Shown here: in pieces, positions 1 through 7,383 of the stretch
Layout of the letters: each line of letters opens with the position of its first letter
How positions within the stretch are numbered: position 1 is the first letter of the stretch
From: Nitrospiraceae bacterium
GTDB lineage: Bacteria; Nitrospirota; UBA9217
Reading direction: 5' to 3'
DNA: 25,253 nucleotides
Assembly: GCA_003454665.1 (NCBI GenBank)
Contig: DMKB01000183.1
Span: forward strand, 260 to 25,512
Notes under the pieces: generated by a model
Told to the model about the DNA's origin: nothing
Seen by the model: only the letters and a program-made list of their open reading frames with translations
Databases searched by the model: none
Translations under genes and position numbers: made by a program

Positions 1-143
1 ATTCATAAGTGCCAAAAATAGCAAATTCCAAGTACCAAATAACAAATTCCAAAAAAATCAATTAGTATTGAGAGATATAGATTTGGTCATTGAGTATTGG
101 AATTTATTTGTAATTTGTTATTTGGGATTTGGTATTTAACCAT
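1..143. repeat. AT-rich inverted repeat upstream of pheT
   Basis: The spacer contains CAAATTCCAA-type words at about 22-52. Their inverted counterparts (TTGGAATTT, AATTTGTTATTTGG) lie at about 97-140, right up to the pheT start codon. The arms are imperfect and contain internal tandem words. No Shine-Dalgarno sequence is visible before pheT, so the repeat has replaced, or simply abuts, the normal leader. It is probably a dispersed intergenic element; its function is unknown. Confidence 0.6.
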
Positions 144-1847
144 ATGCCGACAATCGACATAAAAAAACGGGACCTCGAAAAACTCGTCGGGAAAAAGTTT
201 TCCCTTGCCGTGCTCGAAAAGCACCTGATGCTCGCCAAGGCGGAACTCAAAGAGTATGCTGAAGCAGGGGACGACCTGAAGGTGGAGCTGTCCGACAGCA
301 ACCGGCCCGACCTCTGGTCCGCGGAAGGGATTGCGCGGCAGCTTCGGACCGCCCTGAACGGCAAATCCGACGAGTATTCCTTCTTCAAGCACGGCAGAAA
401 GCCCTCCCGGGAGATCCGGGTCGCGCCTGAAATGCAGTCCGTGCGCCCCTATATTGCCGCCTGTACCGCGGCCGGCATTCGGATGAACGACGATGTGCTT
501 GCCCAGATGATCCAGAGCCAGGACAAGCTTTCGGACATCTTCGGTCGGAAGCGGAGCACCGTATCCATCGGCATCTACGAACTCGACCGGATCACCTTCC
601 CCGTGGACTATCGCCTTGCCGAGCCGTCGTCTGTCTCCTTCACCCCTCTGGGCATGGATGAAAAAATGGACCTTGCCCAGATCCTTGAGCGTCACCCCAA
701 GGGGATCGAGTACGGCGATATCGTGAAGCCCTTTCCCGCCTATCCCATGCTCATCGACGGCATGGGGCGTGTGCTCTCCTTTCCGCCGATCATCAACAGC
801 AGGGAGATCGGCACGGTAAAGCCGAACACCCACAATGTCCTTATCGAAGTGACGGGCACGGACATGCGTATGGTCATGCTCACCCTTAATATCCTCGCCG
901 CCGGTTTTTATGACCGGGGAGGGGACATCGAACCGCTCCTGGTCACCTATCCCTATGCCACGGAGTTCGGAAAGAATGTTGCCTTGCCACAGGATATCTC
1001 CCGCCCGGTTACGACGAAGCTTTCCGCATTCTCGACAGGCCTCGGAGAGAATGTTTCTCTTGCTGACGTAAAAAAACGCCTCACGTCGTACGGTCACGCG
1101 GTCATGCCCGCCAAGGGGGGGCTCTCGATCCAGTGCCCCTTTTACCGTGACGACATCATGCACCCCGTGGACCTCGTCGAAGACTACGCCATCAGCAGGG
1201 GGTATGACGACTTCGCCCCGGTCATGCCGCAGCAGTCCACCGTGGGCATGCTGTCCGGGATCGAACTGCTGTCCGACACGGTCCGAACCTATATGATTGG
1301 CGGCGGTTTCCAGGAGATCATGTCGAACATCCTGTGCTCCCGGGAAGAGCTTGAAGACGTGATGCCCGAAGGCGAGCGTCTCGTCGAAGTCGATAACGTG
1401 ATGTCCCTCGCCTATTCCGTTCTCAGAAACCGGGTCATCCCGTCGCTCCTGGGCGTGGAGGCGGCGAGTTCCCGGGTATTCTATCCGCACCGCATATTTG
1501 AAGTAGGCGAGGTCGCCGTGTTTGATAAGGCCGTGAACATGGGATCGCGCACGGACCTGAACCTCGCTGCGCTCCTTTCGCACCCAACGGCGAACTTTTC
1601 TGAAGCGCACTCTACCCTCGATGCCCTGCTGTACTATCTTGATCTGGAGTATCGGCTTGACGTCACGGAACATCCGCTGTTCATGCAGGGACGGTGCGGG
1701 AAGATCATTGCCGGAGGGAAGGAACTCGGGCTTATCGGCGAGATCCGGCCCGACGTCCTGGAAAAGCGCCAGATCACGATGCCCTGTGCCGCCTTTGAGG
1801 TGAATCTCGATATGATAGGGGGATTAGGGGAACAGAAAAAGAAATAG
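144..1847 (+). CDS. pheT: Phenylalanine--tRNA ligase beta subunit, archaeal/eukaryotic type
   Basis: Beta chain of the cytoplasmic alpha2beta2 phenylalanyl-tRNA synthetase, which charges tRNA-Phe. The ATG at 144 gives 567 residues and begins MPTIDIKKRDLEKLVG; an in-frame TTG at 129 would add only five residues from repeat sequence. Order seen: N-terminal region with the SDSNRPDLWSAEGIARQL motif (about residues 50-70), a B3/B4-like editing region (about 85-260), a B5 domain (about 290-365, containing CPFYRDDIMHPVDLVEDYA) and a catalytic-like C-terminal module ending near GEIRPDVLEKRQI. Common bacterial beta chains have about 800 residues with an N-terminal tRNA-binding OB fold and a C-terminal anticodon-binding domain. 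Both are absent, and length and motifs match the archaeal/eukaryotic form, which is also known from spirochaetes. pheS is not in the window and may lie upstream. No ribosome binding site is evident. Confidence 0.93.
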   Translation: MPTIDIKKRDLEKLVGKKFSLAVLEKHLMLAKAELKEYAEAGDDLKVELSDSNRPDLWSAEGIARQLRTALNGKSDEYSFFKHGRKPSREIRVAPEMQSVRPYIAACTAAGIRMNDDVLAQMIQSQDKLSDIFGRKRSTVSIGIYELDRITFPVDYRLAEPSSVSFTPLGMDEKMDLAQILERHPKGIEYGDIVKPFPAYPMLIDGMGRVLSFPPIINSREIGTVKPNTHNVLIEVTGTDMRMVMLTLNILAAGFYDRGGDIEPLLVTYPYATEFGKNVALPQDISRPVTTKLSAFSTGLGENVSLADVKKRLTSYGHAVMPAKGGLSIQCPFYRDDIMHPVDLVEDYAISRGYDDFAPVMPQQSTVGMLSGIELLSDTVRTYMIGGGFQEIMSNILCSREELEDVMPEGERLVEVDNVMSLAYSVLRNRVIPSLLGVEAASSRVFYPHRIFEVGEVAVFDKAVNMGSRTDLNLAALLSHPTANFSEAHSTLDALLYYLDLEYRLDVTEHPLFMQGRCGKIIAGGKELGLIGEIRPDVLEKRQITMPCAAFEVNLDMIGGLGEQKKK

Positions 1848-1916
1848 AATATATAAGCCCTTCATTACTGCAGTCCCCATTTCCTAATTCGAGCTTACCA
1901 GTACCAAATCTTTTTT

Positions 1917-1975
1917 GACAGGATGTTGCAGGATAAAATCTTGCATTGGATTCTTAACATCCTGTTAATCCTGTC
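1917..1975. repeat. GACAGGAT-type imperfect palindrome
   Basis: A 59-base imperfect inverted repeat starts GACAGGATGTTGCAGGAT and ends ATCCTGTTAATCCTGTC. It sits between the convergent pheT and fdhD genes and could fold into a bidirectional stem, but neither side has a clean T-tract. The same kind of word-like repeat recurs in spacers of many environmental bacterial genomes, so a dispersed element is more likely than a dedicated terminator. Confidence 0.6.
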
Positions 1976-2031
1976 TAAGACTTGCCTGATCAGTGATCTT
2001 TTTTTGTCGTAAGAATTGAAGTCGTAACAGG

Positions 2032-2814
2032 CTAAACCGTAATTCTGTTCGGCCAGGTGTAGATGTTCATCCGGTTGCCACGGGCGAAGCCGACGAGCGT
2101 AATGCCCATGTCCTCGGCATAGCTGATGGACATGCAGGAGGGGGCCGCGCGGCTGATGAGGATGGGGAAGCCGTTCCTGCCTGCCTTGGTGATGATCTCC
2201 GACGTAACCCTGCCGCTCGTCAGCAGTATCTTGTCCCGGATCGAGAGGTCCTCGAGAAATGCCCTGCCGATCAGTTTGTCCACTGCGTTATGTCTGCCGA
2301 TGTCCTCGGCGAAGAAAAGGATTGTTTTGCCGTCGGAAAGGGCGGCGCTGTGCACGCCGCCGGTGGAGAGATAGAGGCTGGAGATGTTCCGGAACTCCCT
2401 GAGCAGTTTCCTGATGTTGTCGAGGGTCATGACCGGGCCTTGCGTCGTTACCCGGGTATCGAGTTCCTTGCCGTGGTTCGTGAAGGTGATGCCCCGTCCG
2501 CATCCCGAGGAGATGGTTTTCTTCTCGAACATCCTTTGCCAGTTGTCAGGCAGATCAACAAGTTCGATCGTAACCACGGCATCGCCCTCGTCGACGAGCA
2601 GCTTTTTTATCGATGATTTCTTGCGAACGATGCCTTCGGAGAGCAGGAAACCCACGGCAAGCTCTTCCAGGTCCGTCGGGGTGCAGAGGAGCGTCACGAA
2701 GGGCTCGTTGTTCATGACGAGCCTGACGGGGAGTTCCGCTGCGACTTCGTCGGTCACTTCATCAACGGTCCCGTCGGTGACTTTCAGGATCAGGGCATTT
2801 TTCTTCGGTTCCAC
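2032..2814 (-). CDS. fdhD: Formate dehydrogenase accessory sulfurtransferase FdhD
   Basis: FdhD transfers sulfur from the cysteine desulfurase IscS to the molybdenum or tungsten bis-MGD cofactor of formate dehydrogenases. The 260-residue reading from GTG at 2814 shows the family signatures: DLEELAVGFLLSEGIV (about 48-63), SSGCGRG (102-108), TGGVHSAAL (151-159), EDIGRHNAVDKLIGRA (170-185), TSGRVTSEIITKAGR (199-213) and GFARGNRMNIYT near the end. The usual CGxCG motif is reduced to a single cysteine, C105. The frame stays open to 2946, but those 44 extra residues are encoded by a repetitive G-rich tract and are Pro/Ser/His-rich with no FdhD character, so I reject that start. No Shine-Dalgarno is visible before the GTG; a TATATT box lies just upstream. 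No formate dehydrogenase gene is in the window. Confidence 0.9.
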   Translation of the reverse strand: MEPKKNALILKVTDGTVDEVTDEVAAELPVRLVMNNEPFVTLLCTPTDLEELAVGFLLSEGIVRKKSSIKKLLVDEGDAVVTIELVDLPDNWQRMFEKKTISSGCGRGITFTNHGKELDTRVTTQGPVMTLDNIRKLLREFRNISSLYLSTGGVHSAALSDGKTILFFAEDIGRHNAVDKLIGRAFLEDLSIRDKILLTSGRVTSEIITKAGRNGFPILISRAAPSCMSISYAEDMGITLVGFARGNRMNIYTWPNRITV

Positions 2815-2858
2815 GCTGGGAATATACCATAAAAGGGGGGGGAGGGGAAGATTGAATG

Positions 2859-2940
2859 CGAGTGCGGAGTGCCGAGTGGGGAATTCGGAGTGCGGAATGC
2901 GGAGTGGGGAGTCGGGAGTGCGGGGTGCGGAGTGCGAGGC
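2859..2940. repeat. Tandem GGAGTGCGGAGTGC-like purine-rich repeat
   Basis: About 80 bases are built from variants of the words GGAGTGC, GGAATGC, GGGAGT and GAATTCGG. This tandem, low-complexity spacer covers the region upstream of fdhD and creates a spurious open N-terminal extension of that gene. A related run (CTCCGAACTGCGAACTCCG) lies between the tRNA genes near 22690-22715. Confidence 0.7.
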
Positions 2941-2990
2941 CGGCATTGCAGCCGCGATTATCGCGACAACAGCTTGGTTAGGCTGTTCGA

Positions 2991-3028
2991 AAAAAGAAAG
3001 CCTCCGAAGGTGGTCTCCGGAGGCTTTT
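2991..3028 (-). terminator. Rho-independent terminator of the outer-membrane protein gene
   Basis: A perfect 9-bp stem (AAGCCTCCG at 2998-3006, CGGAGGCTT at 3018-3026) encloses an 11-base loop. On the minus strand it is followed by a T-rich tract (TTTCTTTTTTC). It lies about 30 bases after the stop codon of the minus-strand gene ending at 3058, so it terminates that gene and shields fdhD from read-through. Confidence 0.88.
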
Positions 3029-3057
3029 CGTATGCAGGTTATTACGGCTGTTCCGAG

Positions 3058-3786
3058 TTAAAAGCCCAGGTTGAGGCTCATCGAGTATGAATTCGCCGAT
3101 GCAAAGCCTGCTTCCGCCACGATATTGAAGACCGGCAGCAGGCTGAACTTCAAGCCGACGAATGACTTGGTCTCGGATATCTTCTCTTTCGAAAGGGTGC
3201 CTGATGTATCAGAACTGTCGATCCAGACCTTGCCTATGCCCGCATAGGGCGTGAGCATGGCGAACCCCTTGCTGATCGAGATGTCCAGGGACTGGGTGCT
3301 CAGGTCGAGCGCATCAACGCCCGAGAGCTTGGTATATGCGCCGCGCAGGGCAATGGCCGGGGTCACCGTGCTTCCCTTGAGGATGGCCCACTTGACCTCG
3401 GCGCCGCTCAGCTTGACGTCACTGTCCGTGACGCTCGAATATACTGCTCCGATGTCGATGGCGATGAAGGGTATGCCGAGACGGGCATGGAGCCTCGGCA
3501 CGAGAAGTGCACTAGGAATATCTGTTGCATTGTTGGTCCAGTACGATGCGTTTGAGTTGATATTGACTGACGTCACTTCTACGCCTATGTCGAAGTGGGG
3601 AAGTGTGCCGCCGCCGAGGGGTTCCGCAGGAGCCAGGGCATAGTAGCTCAATGCCAGACCGAGTTCAGTGCTGAGTTCCTTGAATTCAGCCTGAGTTCCT
3701 GTTAAGTTAAAGACGGTCTTCGCCATCGCCGGGACTGCAGTGAGAGTGAGCAGCAGGATAAGAACTGCAACAACAAATTTTTTCAT
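3058..3786 (-). CDS. Outer-membrane beta-barrel protein, function unknown
   Basis: A 242-residue exported protein. The ATG at 3786 is chosen because AGGAGGG lies 5 bases upstream; the frame could start seven codons earlier without that support. Residues 1-22 form a Sec signal peptide (MKKFVV..., hydrophobic core, cleavage expected after AMA). The mature part has alternating hydrophobic and polar stretches, many Gly, Ser and Tyr residues, and a terminal phenylalanine in LNLGF, the usual BAM-recognised end of an outer-membrane barrel. The length suggests 8-10 strands. It may belong to one of the small DUF-type porin-like families, but I cannot name one with certainty. It is monocistronic, with its own promoter (3873-3901) and terminator (2991-3028), and likely abundant. 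Confidence 0.8.
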   Translation of the reverse strand: MKKFVVAVLILLLTLTAVPAMAKTVFNLTGTQAEFKELSTELGLALSYYALAPAEPLGGGTLPHFDIGVEVTSVNINSNASYWTNNATDIPSALLVPRLHARLGIPFIAIDIGAVYSSVTDSDVKLSGAEVKWAILKGSTVTPAIALRGAYTKLSGVDALDLSTQSLDISISKGFAMLTPYAGIGKVWIDSSDTSGTLSKEKISETKSFVGLKFSLLPVFNIVAEAGFASANSYSMSLNLGF

Positions 3787-3872
3787 AAATCCCTCCTTAA
3801 CGTTCATTCATTTTTTTATGTTTGCCCTTGAAATAAAAGGCGTATATGTGCTCGAACTGTCTAATTTTTAAA

Positions 3873-3901
3873 AGATTATCAAACCAACCCCTGTTTGTCA
3901 A
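3873..3901 (-). promoter_or_regulatory. Sigma-70 promoter of the outer-membrane protein gene
   Basis: On the minus strand a perfect TTGACA (complement of 3896-3901) is followed after exactly 17 bases by TAATCT (3873-3878). Transcription would begin near 3866, giving a leader of about 80 bases before the ATG at 3786. Confidence 0.8.
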
Positions 3902-4011
3902 GGTAATAGTGCCGTGATCTCGATCCGGAATGGAGTTGTTCTATTTTCCGGCACGACAAGACACGGCTCCTGCCCGCTTCAGTGTTGCGCAGGTACTCAT
4001 CTCCCTTTTTC

Positions 4012-4040
4012 TTGCGCCGGGCCTCCGGGACAGATATACT
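4012..4040 (+). promoter_or_regulatory. Possible promoter of the transporter gene
   Basis: TTGCGC (4012-4017), a 17-base spacer and a good TATACT (4035-4040) would start transcription near 4047, about 90 bases before the ATG at 4136. The -35 box is poor, so confidence is moderate. Confidence 0.4.
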
Positions 4041-4135
4041 GTACCTATGGGCAACAGCCGCAGACGACAGAGCTGCGGGGCTCATGGCGCAGAAAAGCGC
4101 AGCGCTGGAGACCATCGAAGCACACCCCTTGACCT

Positions 4136-5530
4136 ATGTTCGGACATCGAGATAATAAGCAGGGACGCGCCCGTCCCGCCGGCGGCCCGGTCGTGACGCA
4201 GTTCTGCCGCCTCGTCGGCACCGAGCCCCATGAGGTCATTGCCGTTGTCTGGTCTTTCCTGTATTTTTTCTGCCTCTTGTGCAGCTACTACATCCTTCGG
4301 CCTCTCCGCGACGAGATGGGAATCGCCGGCGGCGTGCAGAAACTGCAGTGGGTATTCACCGGCACCTTTGTCGTGATGCTTGCCGCTGTGCCGGTCTTCG
4401 GCGCCGCGGCGTCCCGCTTTCCGCGGCACCGTCTTCTTCCCGTTGTGTACTCCTTTTTCAGCGCATCCATACTGCTCTTCTTCGCGCTCTTTCGGGCAGA
4501 GGTGGGCCACGCTGCGGTGGCGCGGGCCTTCTTCATATGGATCAGCGTCTTCAACCTCTTCGTCGTCTCTGTGTTCTGGAGCTTCATGGCCGATCTGTTC
4601 AGCACCATCCAGGCGAAACGGCTCTTCGCCTTTATTGCGGCGGGCGGGAGCGCAGGAGCGATCGTCGGCCCTTTCCTCACGGCAGCTCTGGCCGTGCGGC
4701 TCGGGCCGGTGAACCTGCTGCCCATCTCCGCTGCTTTTCTTGGAGCCGCCATTGTCTGCATCAACCGTTTGGTGCAATGGGCCCATGGCAGGGGCAGGAA
4801 AGAACCGGAATCGACGGTGGATGCGGTGAGCGACGGAGAGGCATCGAAGGTGAAAGAGGGCAGGGAACAACCCATGGGCGGAGGGATATTGGCCGGCATC
4901 AGGCTCGTTTTTCGTTCCCCCTATCTCATGGGGATCTGCCTGTTCATCTGGCTCTACACCACGGTATCCACGTTTCTCTATTTCGAACAGGCCCACATCG
5001 TGTCCAATGCCTTTGACGATCCTGCTGAACGCACGCGGCTCTTCGCTTCGATCGATCTCGGGGTCAACGTCTTGACTATCGTCTTGCAGACGGTCATTAC
5101 GGGCCGTGTCATCAAATGGCTCGGTCTGACCATGACGCTGGCGCTGGTCCCCCTGCTGGTGGTCTTTGGTTTCATCGGCCTCGGAGTGGCTCCTGTCCTG
5201 CCGGTCCTCGTTGCCCTCCAGATCATGCGCCGCGCCGGGAACTACGGAATCACACGGCCGGCACGTGAGGTATTGTTCACCGTCGTGGACCGGGAGGCAA
5301 AATACAAGGCCAAGAACTTCATCGACACCGTCGTCTACCGGGCCGGTGATGCGATCAGCGGATGGGTGTTCGTGGGGCTGAAGGGTCTCGGACTGAGCCT
5401 TTCGGGGATCGCGTTTATTGCCGTGCCCGTTGCCGCTGCCTGGGTAGCGACGGGTGTGATGCTCGGGAAAATGCAGGAAAAACTTCGTCAATCGTCGGAA
5501 GGGAGAACAGAGGTAGTGTCAAAGTTCTAA
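4136..5530 (+). CDS. MFS-fold / ATP:ADP-translocase-like transporter
   Basis: A 464-residue inner-membrane protein with about 12 predicted hydrophobic helices in two halves, split by a charged cytoplasmic loop at about residues 222-250 (RGRKEPES...KVKEGREQ). The early motif SYYILRPLRDEMGI (about 50-63) is characteristic of the bacterial proteins related to NTP/NDP exchange (TLC/Npt) carriers and often labelled MFS transporter. A second-half stretch AGNYGITRPAREVLFTVV and the following charged region also fit that group. The substrate cannot be read from sequence; free-living relatives are not necessarily nucleotide carriers. The ATG at 4136 lacks a clear ribosome site; a GTG at 4193 would still keep the first helix. 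The last codons (GTGTCAAAGTTCTAA) fall in the flank of the inverted repeat that follows, so the repeat may have supplied the stop codon. Confidence 0.8.
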   Translation: MFGHRDNKQGRARPAGGPVVTQFCRLVGTEPHEVIAVVWSFLYFFCLLCSYYILRPLRDEMGIAGGVQKLQWVFTGTFVVMLAAVPVFGAAASRFPRHRLLPVVYSFFSASILLFFALFRAEVGHAAVARAFFIWISVFNLFVVSVFWSFMADLFSTIQAKRLFAFIAAGGSAGAIVGPFLTAALAVRLGPVNLLPISAAFLGAAIVCINRLVQWAHGRGRKEPESTVDAVSDGEASKVKEGREQPMGGGILAGIRLVFRSPYLMGICLFIWLYTTVSTFLYFEQAHIVSNAFDDPAERTRLFASIDLGVNVLTIVLQTVITGRVIKWLGLTMTLALVPLLVVFGFIGLGVAPVLPVLVALQIMRRAGNYGITRPAREVLFTVVDREAKYKAKNFIDTVVYRAGDAISGWVFVGLKGLGLSLSGIAFIAVPVAAAWVATGVMLGKMQEKLRQSSEGRTEVVSKF

Positions 5531-5846
5531 AAAAATACAGCTATTTAGCCACAGAGTGCATCCCGCAGAGCGGGACAGGCCCGAATAGCAGAGAAAAAAG
5601 GGAATGTAGAGAAGATAAAAGAATACAATATGAAATAAGGATTAACTGTTAAAATCTTCACTCATAGGTTGTTAAAAAGATAAATACGAGGTTTTTTAGG
5701 TTTCGCAAAGGGAGGGTGTACAGAGAACTTGTCTAATGAACTCTTTTTCAAAAAGTTCTCTGTGCCCGGGCCTGTCCCGCTCTGCGGGATGTGCTCTGTG
5801 GCAAAAACTTTTGACATTACTGAAACTGCGGCAGAGAGGTGACATC
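5531..5846. other. Spacer between the transporter and the aldo/keto reductase
   Basis: This 316-base stretch is taken up almost entirely by the inverted-repeat element at 5549-5801. An open frame enters the reductase from 5736, but it is encoded by repeat sequence and is not credible as protein. No convincing promoter box pair is seen immediately before the reductase, although a TTGACA occurs at 5811-5816. Confidence 0.6.
5549..5801. repeat. Element bounded by 35-bp inverted repeats
   Basis: Two nearly identical 35-base arms in opposite orientation (5549-5583 and 5767-5801, differing at about two positions) frame about 183 bases of AT-rich DNA without a gene. Each arm contains TCCCGCAGAGCGGGA or its complement and ends in the CCACAGAG / CTCTGTGG word. 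Similarity continues outward imperfectly (TGTCAAAGTT versus AACTTTTGACA). Inside, ACAGAGAACTT (5720-5730) and AAGTTCTCTGT (5753-5763) form a further hairpin. It resembles a MITE-like or REP-pair element; it encodes no transposase. Confidence 0.7.
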
Positions 5847-6788
5847 ATGAACAATCGGAATGCAAAGGACGGCAAATTGATGACGCGACGGGACCTGCTT
5901 GTCACCCTTGCCGGCATGGGCGCGGGACTCGTGGGCCGGAATGCATTCGGCGCACCGGCGGCGGCCATTCGGCGGAAGATACCGCGGACCGGCGAAAGAT
6001 TGCCTGCCGTGGGACTCGGAACGTATGATGCATTCGACGTGGGCCCATCGGGGCGTGCGCGGGCGCCTGTACGGGAAGTGTTGCGTCTTTTTGTCGAAAT
6101 GGGCGGCACCGTGATTGACACGTCTCCCATGTACGGTAGCGCGGAAAGGGTGATCGGGGACCTGGCCGCGGACCTCGGCGCGCAAAAATCTCTGTTCGTC
6201 GCCACCAAGGTCTGGACCAGGGGCAGACAGGCGGGCATAGACCAGCTGGAAACCTCAATGAAGCTGCTCCGCAGCAACCGCATCGACCTGATGCAGGTGC
6301 ACAACCTGGTGGACTGGAAAACCCATCTCAAGACCCTGCGTGGCTGGAAGGAGAAGAAGACAATCCGCTATATCGGCATTACCCATTACACGGAAAGCGC
6401 CTATGATGACCTGGAACGCATCATGAAGGCGGAGGAACTGGATTTCGTGCAACTCAACTATTCCATCGGGGCCCGCGAGGCAGAGAAAAGGCTGCTGCCG
6501 CTGGCAGCAGACCGGGGCATCGCAGTGCTCGCGAACCGGCCGTTCCAGAAGGCGGCGCTCTTTCGCAGGGTGCGGGGCATTAAGCTGCCGTCATGGGCCG
6601 CTGATTTCGACTGCAGCAGCTGGGCGCAGTTCTTTCTCAAATTCATCCTGTCCCATCGTGCCGTCACGTGCGCCATTCCGGCCACGAGCAATCCGAAACA
6701 TCTTATGGACAACATGCATGCGGGCCGCGGCAGGCTGCCGGATGCCAAGACACGAAAAAAGATGGTGGAATTCATGGGGCAGTTGTAG
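5847..6788 (+). CDS. Tat-exported aldo/keto reductase
   Basis: A 313-residue NAD(P)H-dependent oxidoreductase of the aldo/keto reductase superfamily. The ATG at 5847 follows AGAGAGGTGA at good spacing. The N-terminus carries a twin-arginine signal (MTRRDLLVTLAGMGAGLVG, residues 12-30, then an Ala-rich stretch to about 40), so the enzyme is folded and loaded with cofactor before export to the periplasm. The TIM-barrel starts near residue 45 (TGERLPAVGLGTYDAF). The catalytic tetrad is visible: D91 and Y96 in IDTSPMYG, K121 in VATKVW, H152 in MQVHN. The C-terminal part (AIPATSNPKHLMDN) matches the cofactor-binding segment. The substrate is unknown. No redox partner gene adjoins it; the following small membrane protein has its own promoter. 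Confidence 0.9.
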   Translation: MNNRNAKDGKLMTRRDLLVTLAGMGAGLVGRNAFGAPAAAIRRKIPRTGERLPAVGLGTYDAFDVGPSGRARAPVREVLRLFVEMGGTVIDTSPMYGSAERVIGDLAADLGAQKSLFVATKVWTRGRQAGIDQLETSMKLLRSNRIDLMQVHNLVDWKTHLKTLRGWKEKKTIRYIGITHYTESAYDDLERIMKAEELDFVQLNYSIGAREAEKRLLPLAADRGIAVLANRPFQKAALFRRVRGIKLPSWAADFDCSSWAQFFLKFILSHRAVTCAIPATSNPKHLMDNMHAGRGRLPDAKTRKKMVEFMGQL

Positions 6789-6874
6789 AAAGAGCCGCTG
6801 TGACCGCATCTGAATCCTCTTGAGCTGATCCGTGGCACGTCAATGGTTAAGAACATCATGTGATGAGGCCCGGC

Positions 6875-6902
6875 TTGACAGCCCCGGTCACGGTGGTATA
6901 GT
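6875..6902 (+). promoter_or_regulatory. Sigma-70 promoter of the small membrane protein gene
   Basis: A perfect TTGACA (6875-6880), a 16-base spacer and TATAGT (6897-6902) place the transcription start near 6909, about 58 bases before the ATG at 6967. Confidence 0.75.
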
Positions 6903-6966
6903 TAAATTATAATACTAATAAACTGGCAGTGGTTGCCCGCGCTTCGGCGCAACGAGGTGTAAAGAA

Positions 6967-7347
6967 ATGAATAAATATGCTCATAAGGTTGGAGCGGTTT
7001 TCTATGGACTGTGGGGCGTACTGCATATCGTGGCAGCAGTAAAAGTATATCGCCTTGCATTGGCCGTGCCTGAGGATCTCGGAATGGTAAGTGCAAGAGT
7101 GATGCAGAATGCCTGGAATCTGGGATGGATCGCTCTTTTTGCGATCATTGTCGCAATAACGATGAACTGGAAAAACAGCCGCACGGGCTACTGGCTCAAT
7201 CTCGTCGTGGTCAGCCTCGCGGATATCGGTTTTCTTTTAGCAGTTTTACTACCCGGCGCTTTGCCGCTCGCACCGGGGCTTGTAGGGCCGGCAGTGTGGG
7301 TGTTGGCTGTGCTATTCAGCACAATCGGTATCTATCAAAAGAAATAG
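6967..7347 (+). CDS. Small four-helix integral membrane protein
   Basis: A 126-residue protein of unknown function. The ATG at 6967 follows GAGGTG at suitable distance. Four hydrophobic helices are apparent, at about residues 8-27, 49-66, 75-95 and 103-123, with a short positively charged tail (YQKK) that should be cytoplasmic. The first helix region (FYGLWGVLHIVAA) and a conserved-looking N-x-W pair near residues 48-54 remind me of small DoxX-like or DUF membrane proteins, but I do not recognise the family. The gene stands alone with its own promoter and converges on the cytochrome gene. Confidence 0.7.
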   Translation: MNKYAHKVGAVFYGLWGVLHIVAAVKVYRLALAVPEDLGMVSARVMQNAWNLGWIALFAIIVAITMNWKNSRTGYWLNLVVVSLADIGFLLAVLLPGALPLAPGLVGPAVWVLAVLFSTIGIYQKK

Positions 7348-7383
7348 AAGCTGAACCGTCTTGAAGCAAAGGAGCATTTACTT

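Larger units (their letters stand above)
3787..4135. other. Divergent intergenic region
   Basis: This 349-base gap separates the leftward outer-membrane protein gene from the rightward transporter. It holds the strong leftward promoter at 3873-3901 and a weaker rightward candidate at 4012-4040. Short open frames between 3914 and 4239 lack ribosome binding sites and protein-like composition; I see no gene in it. Confidence 0.6.

Noticed and set aside
87..1673. 528-residue open frame on the minus strand opposite pheT
   Set aside because: It mirrors the coding strand of a clear pheT, is rich in His/Arg/Gly as expected for an antisense shadow in GC-rich DNA, and has no family signature.
2815..2946. 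44-codon N-terminal extension of fdhD
   Set aside because: It is encoded by a tandem spacer repeat and has no FdhD similarity; the GTG at 2814 gives the normal family length.
3930..4196. 88-codon plus-strand frame before the transporter
   Set aside because: Arg/Ser/Pro-rich, no ribosome site, overlaps the transporter start in another frame.
4082..5491. 469-residue open frame opposite the transporter
   Set aside because: Its composition (Asp/Arg/His/Gln-rich, no hydrophobic core) is that of an antisense shadow of a membrane protein gene.
5736..5846. Upstream extension of the aldo/keto reductase
   Set aside because: It translates the inverted-repeat element; the ATG at 5847 has a proper ribosome site and a Tat signal follows.
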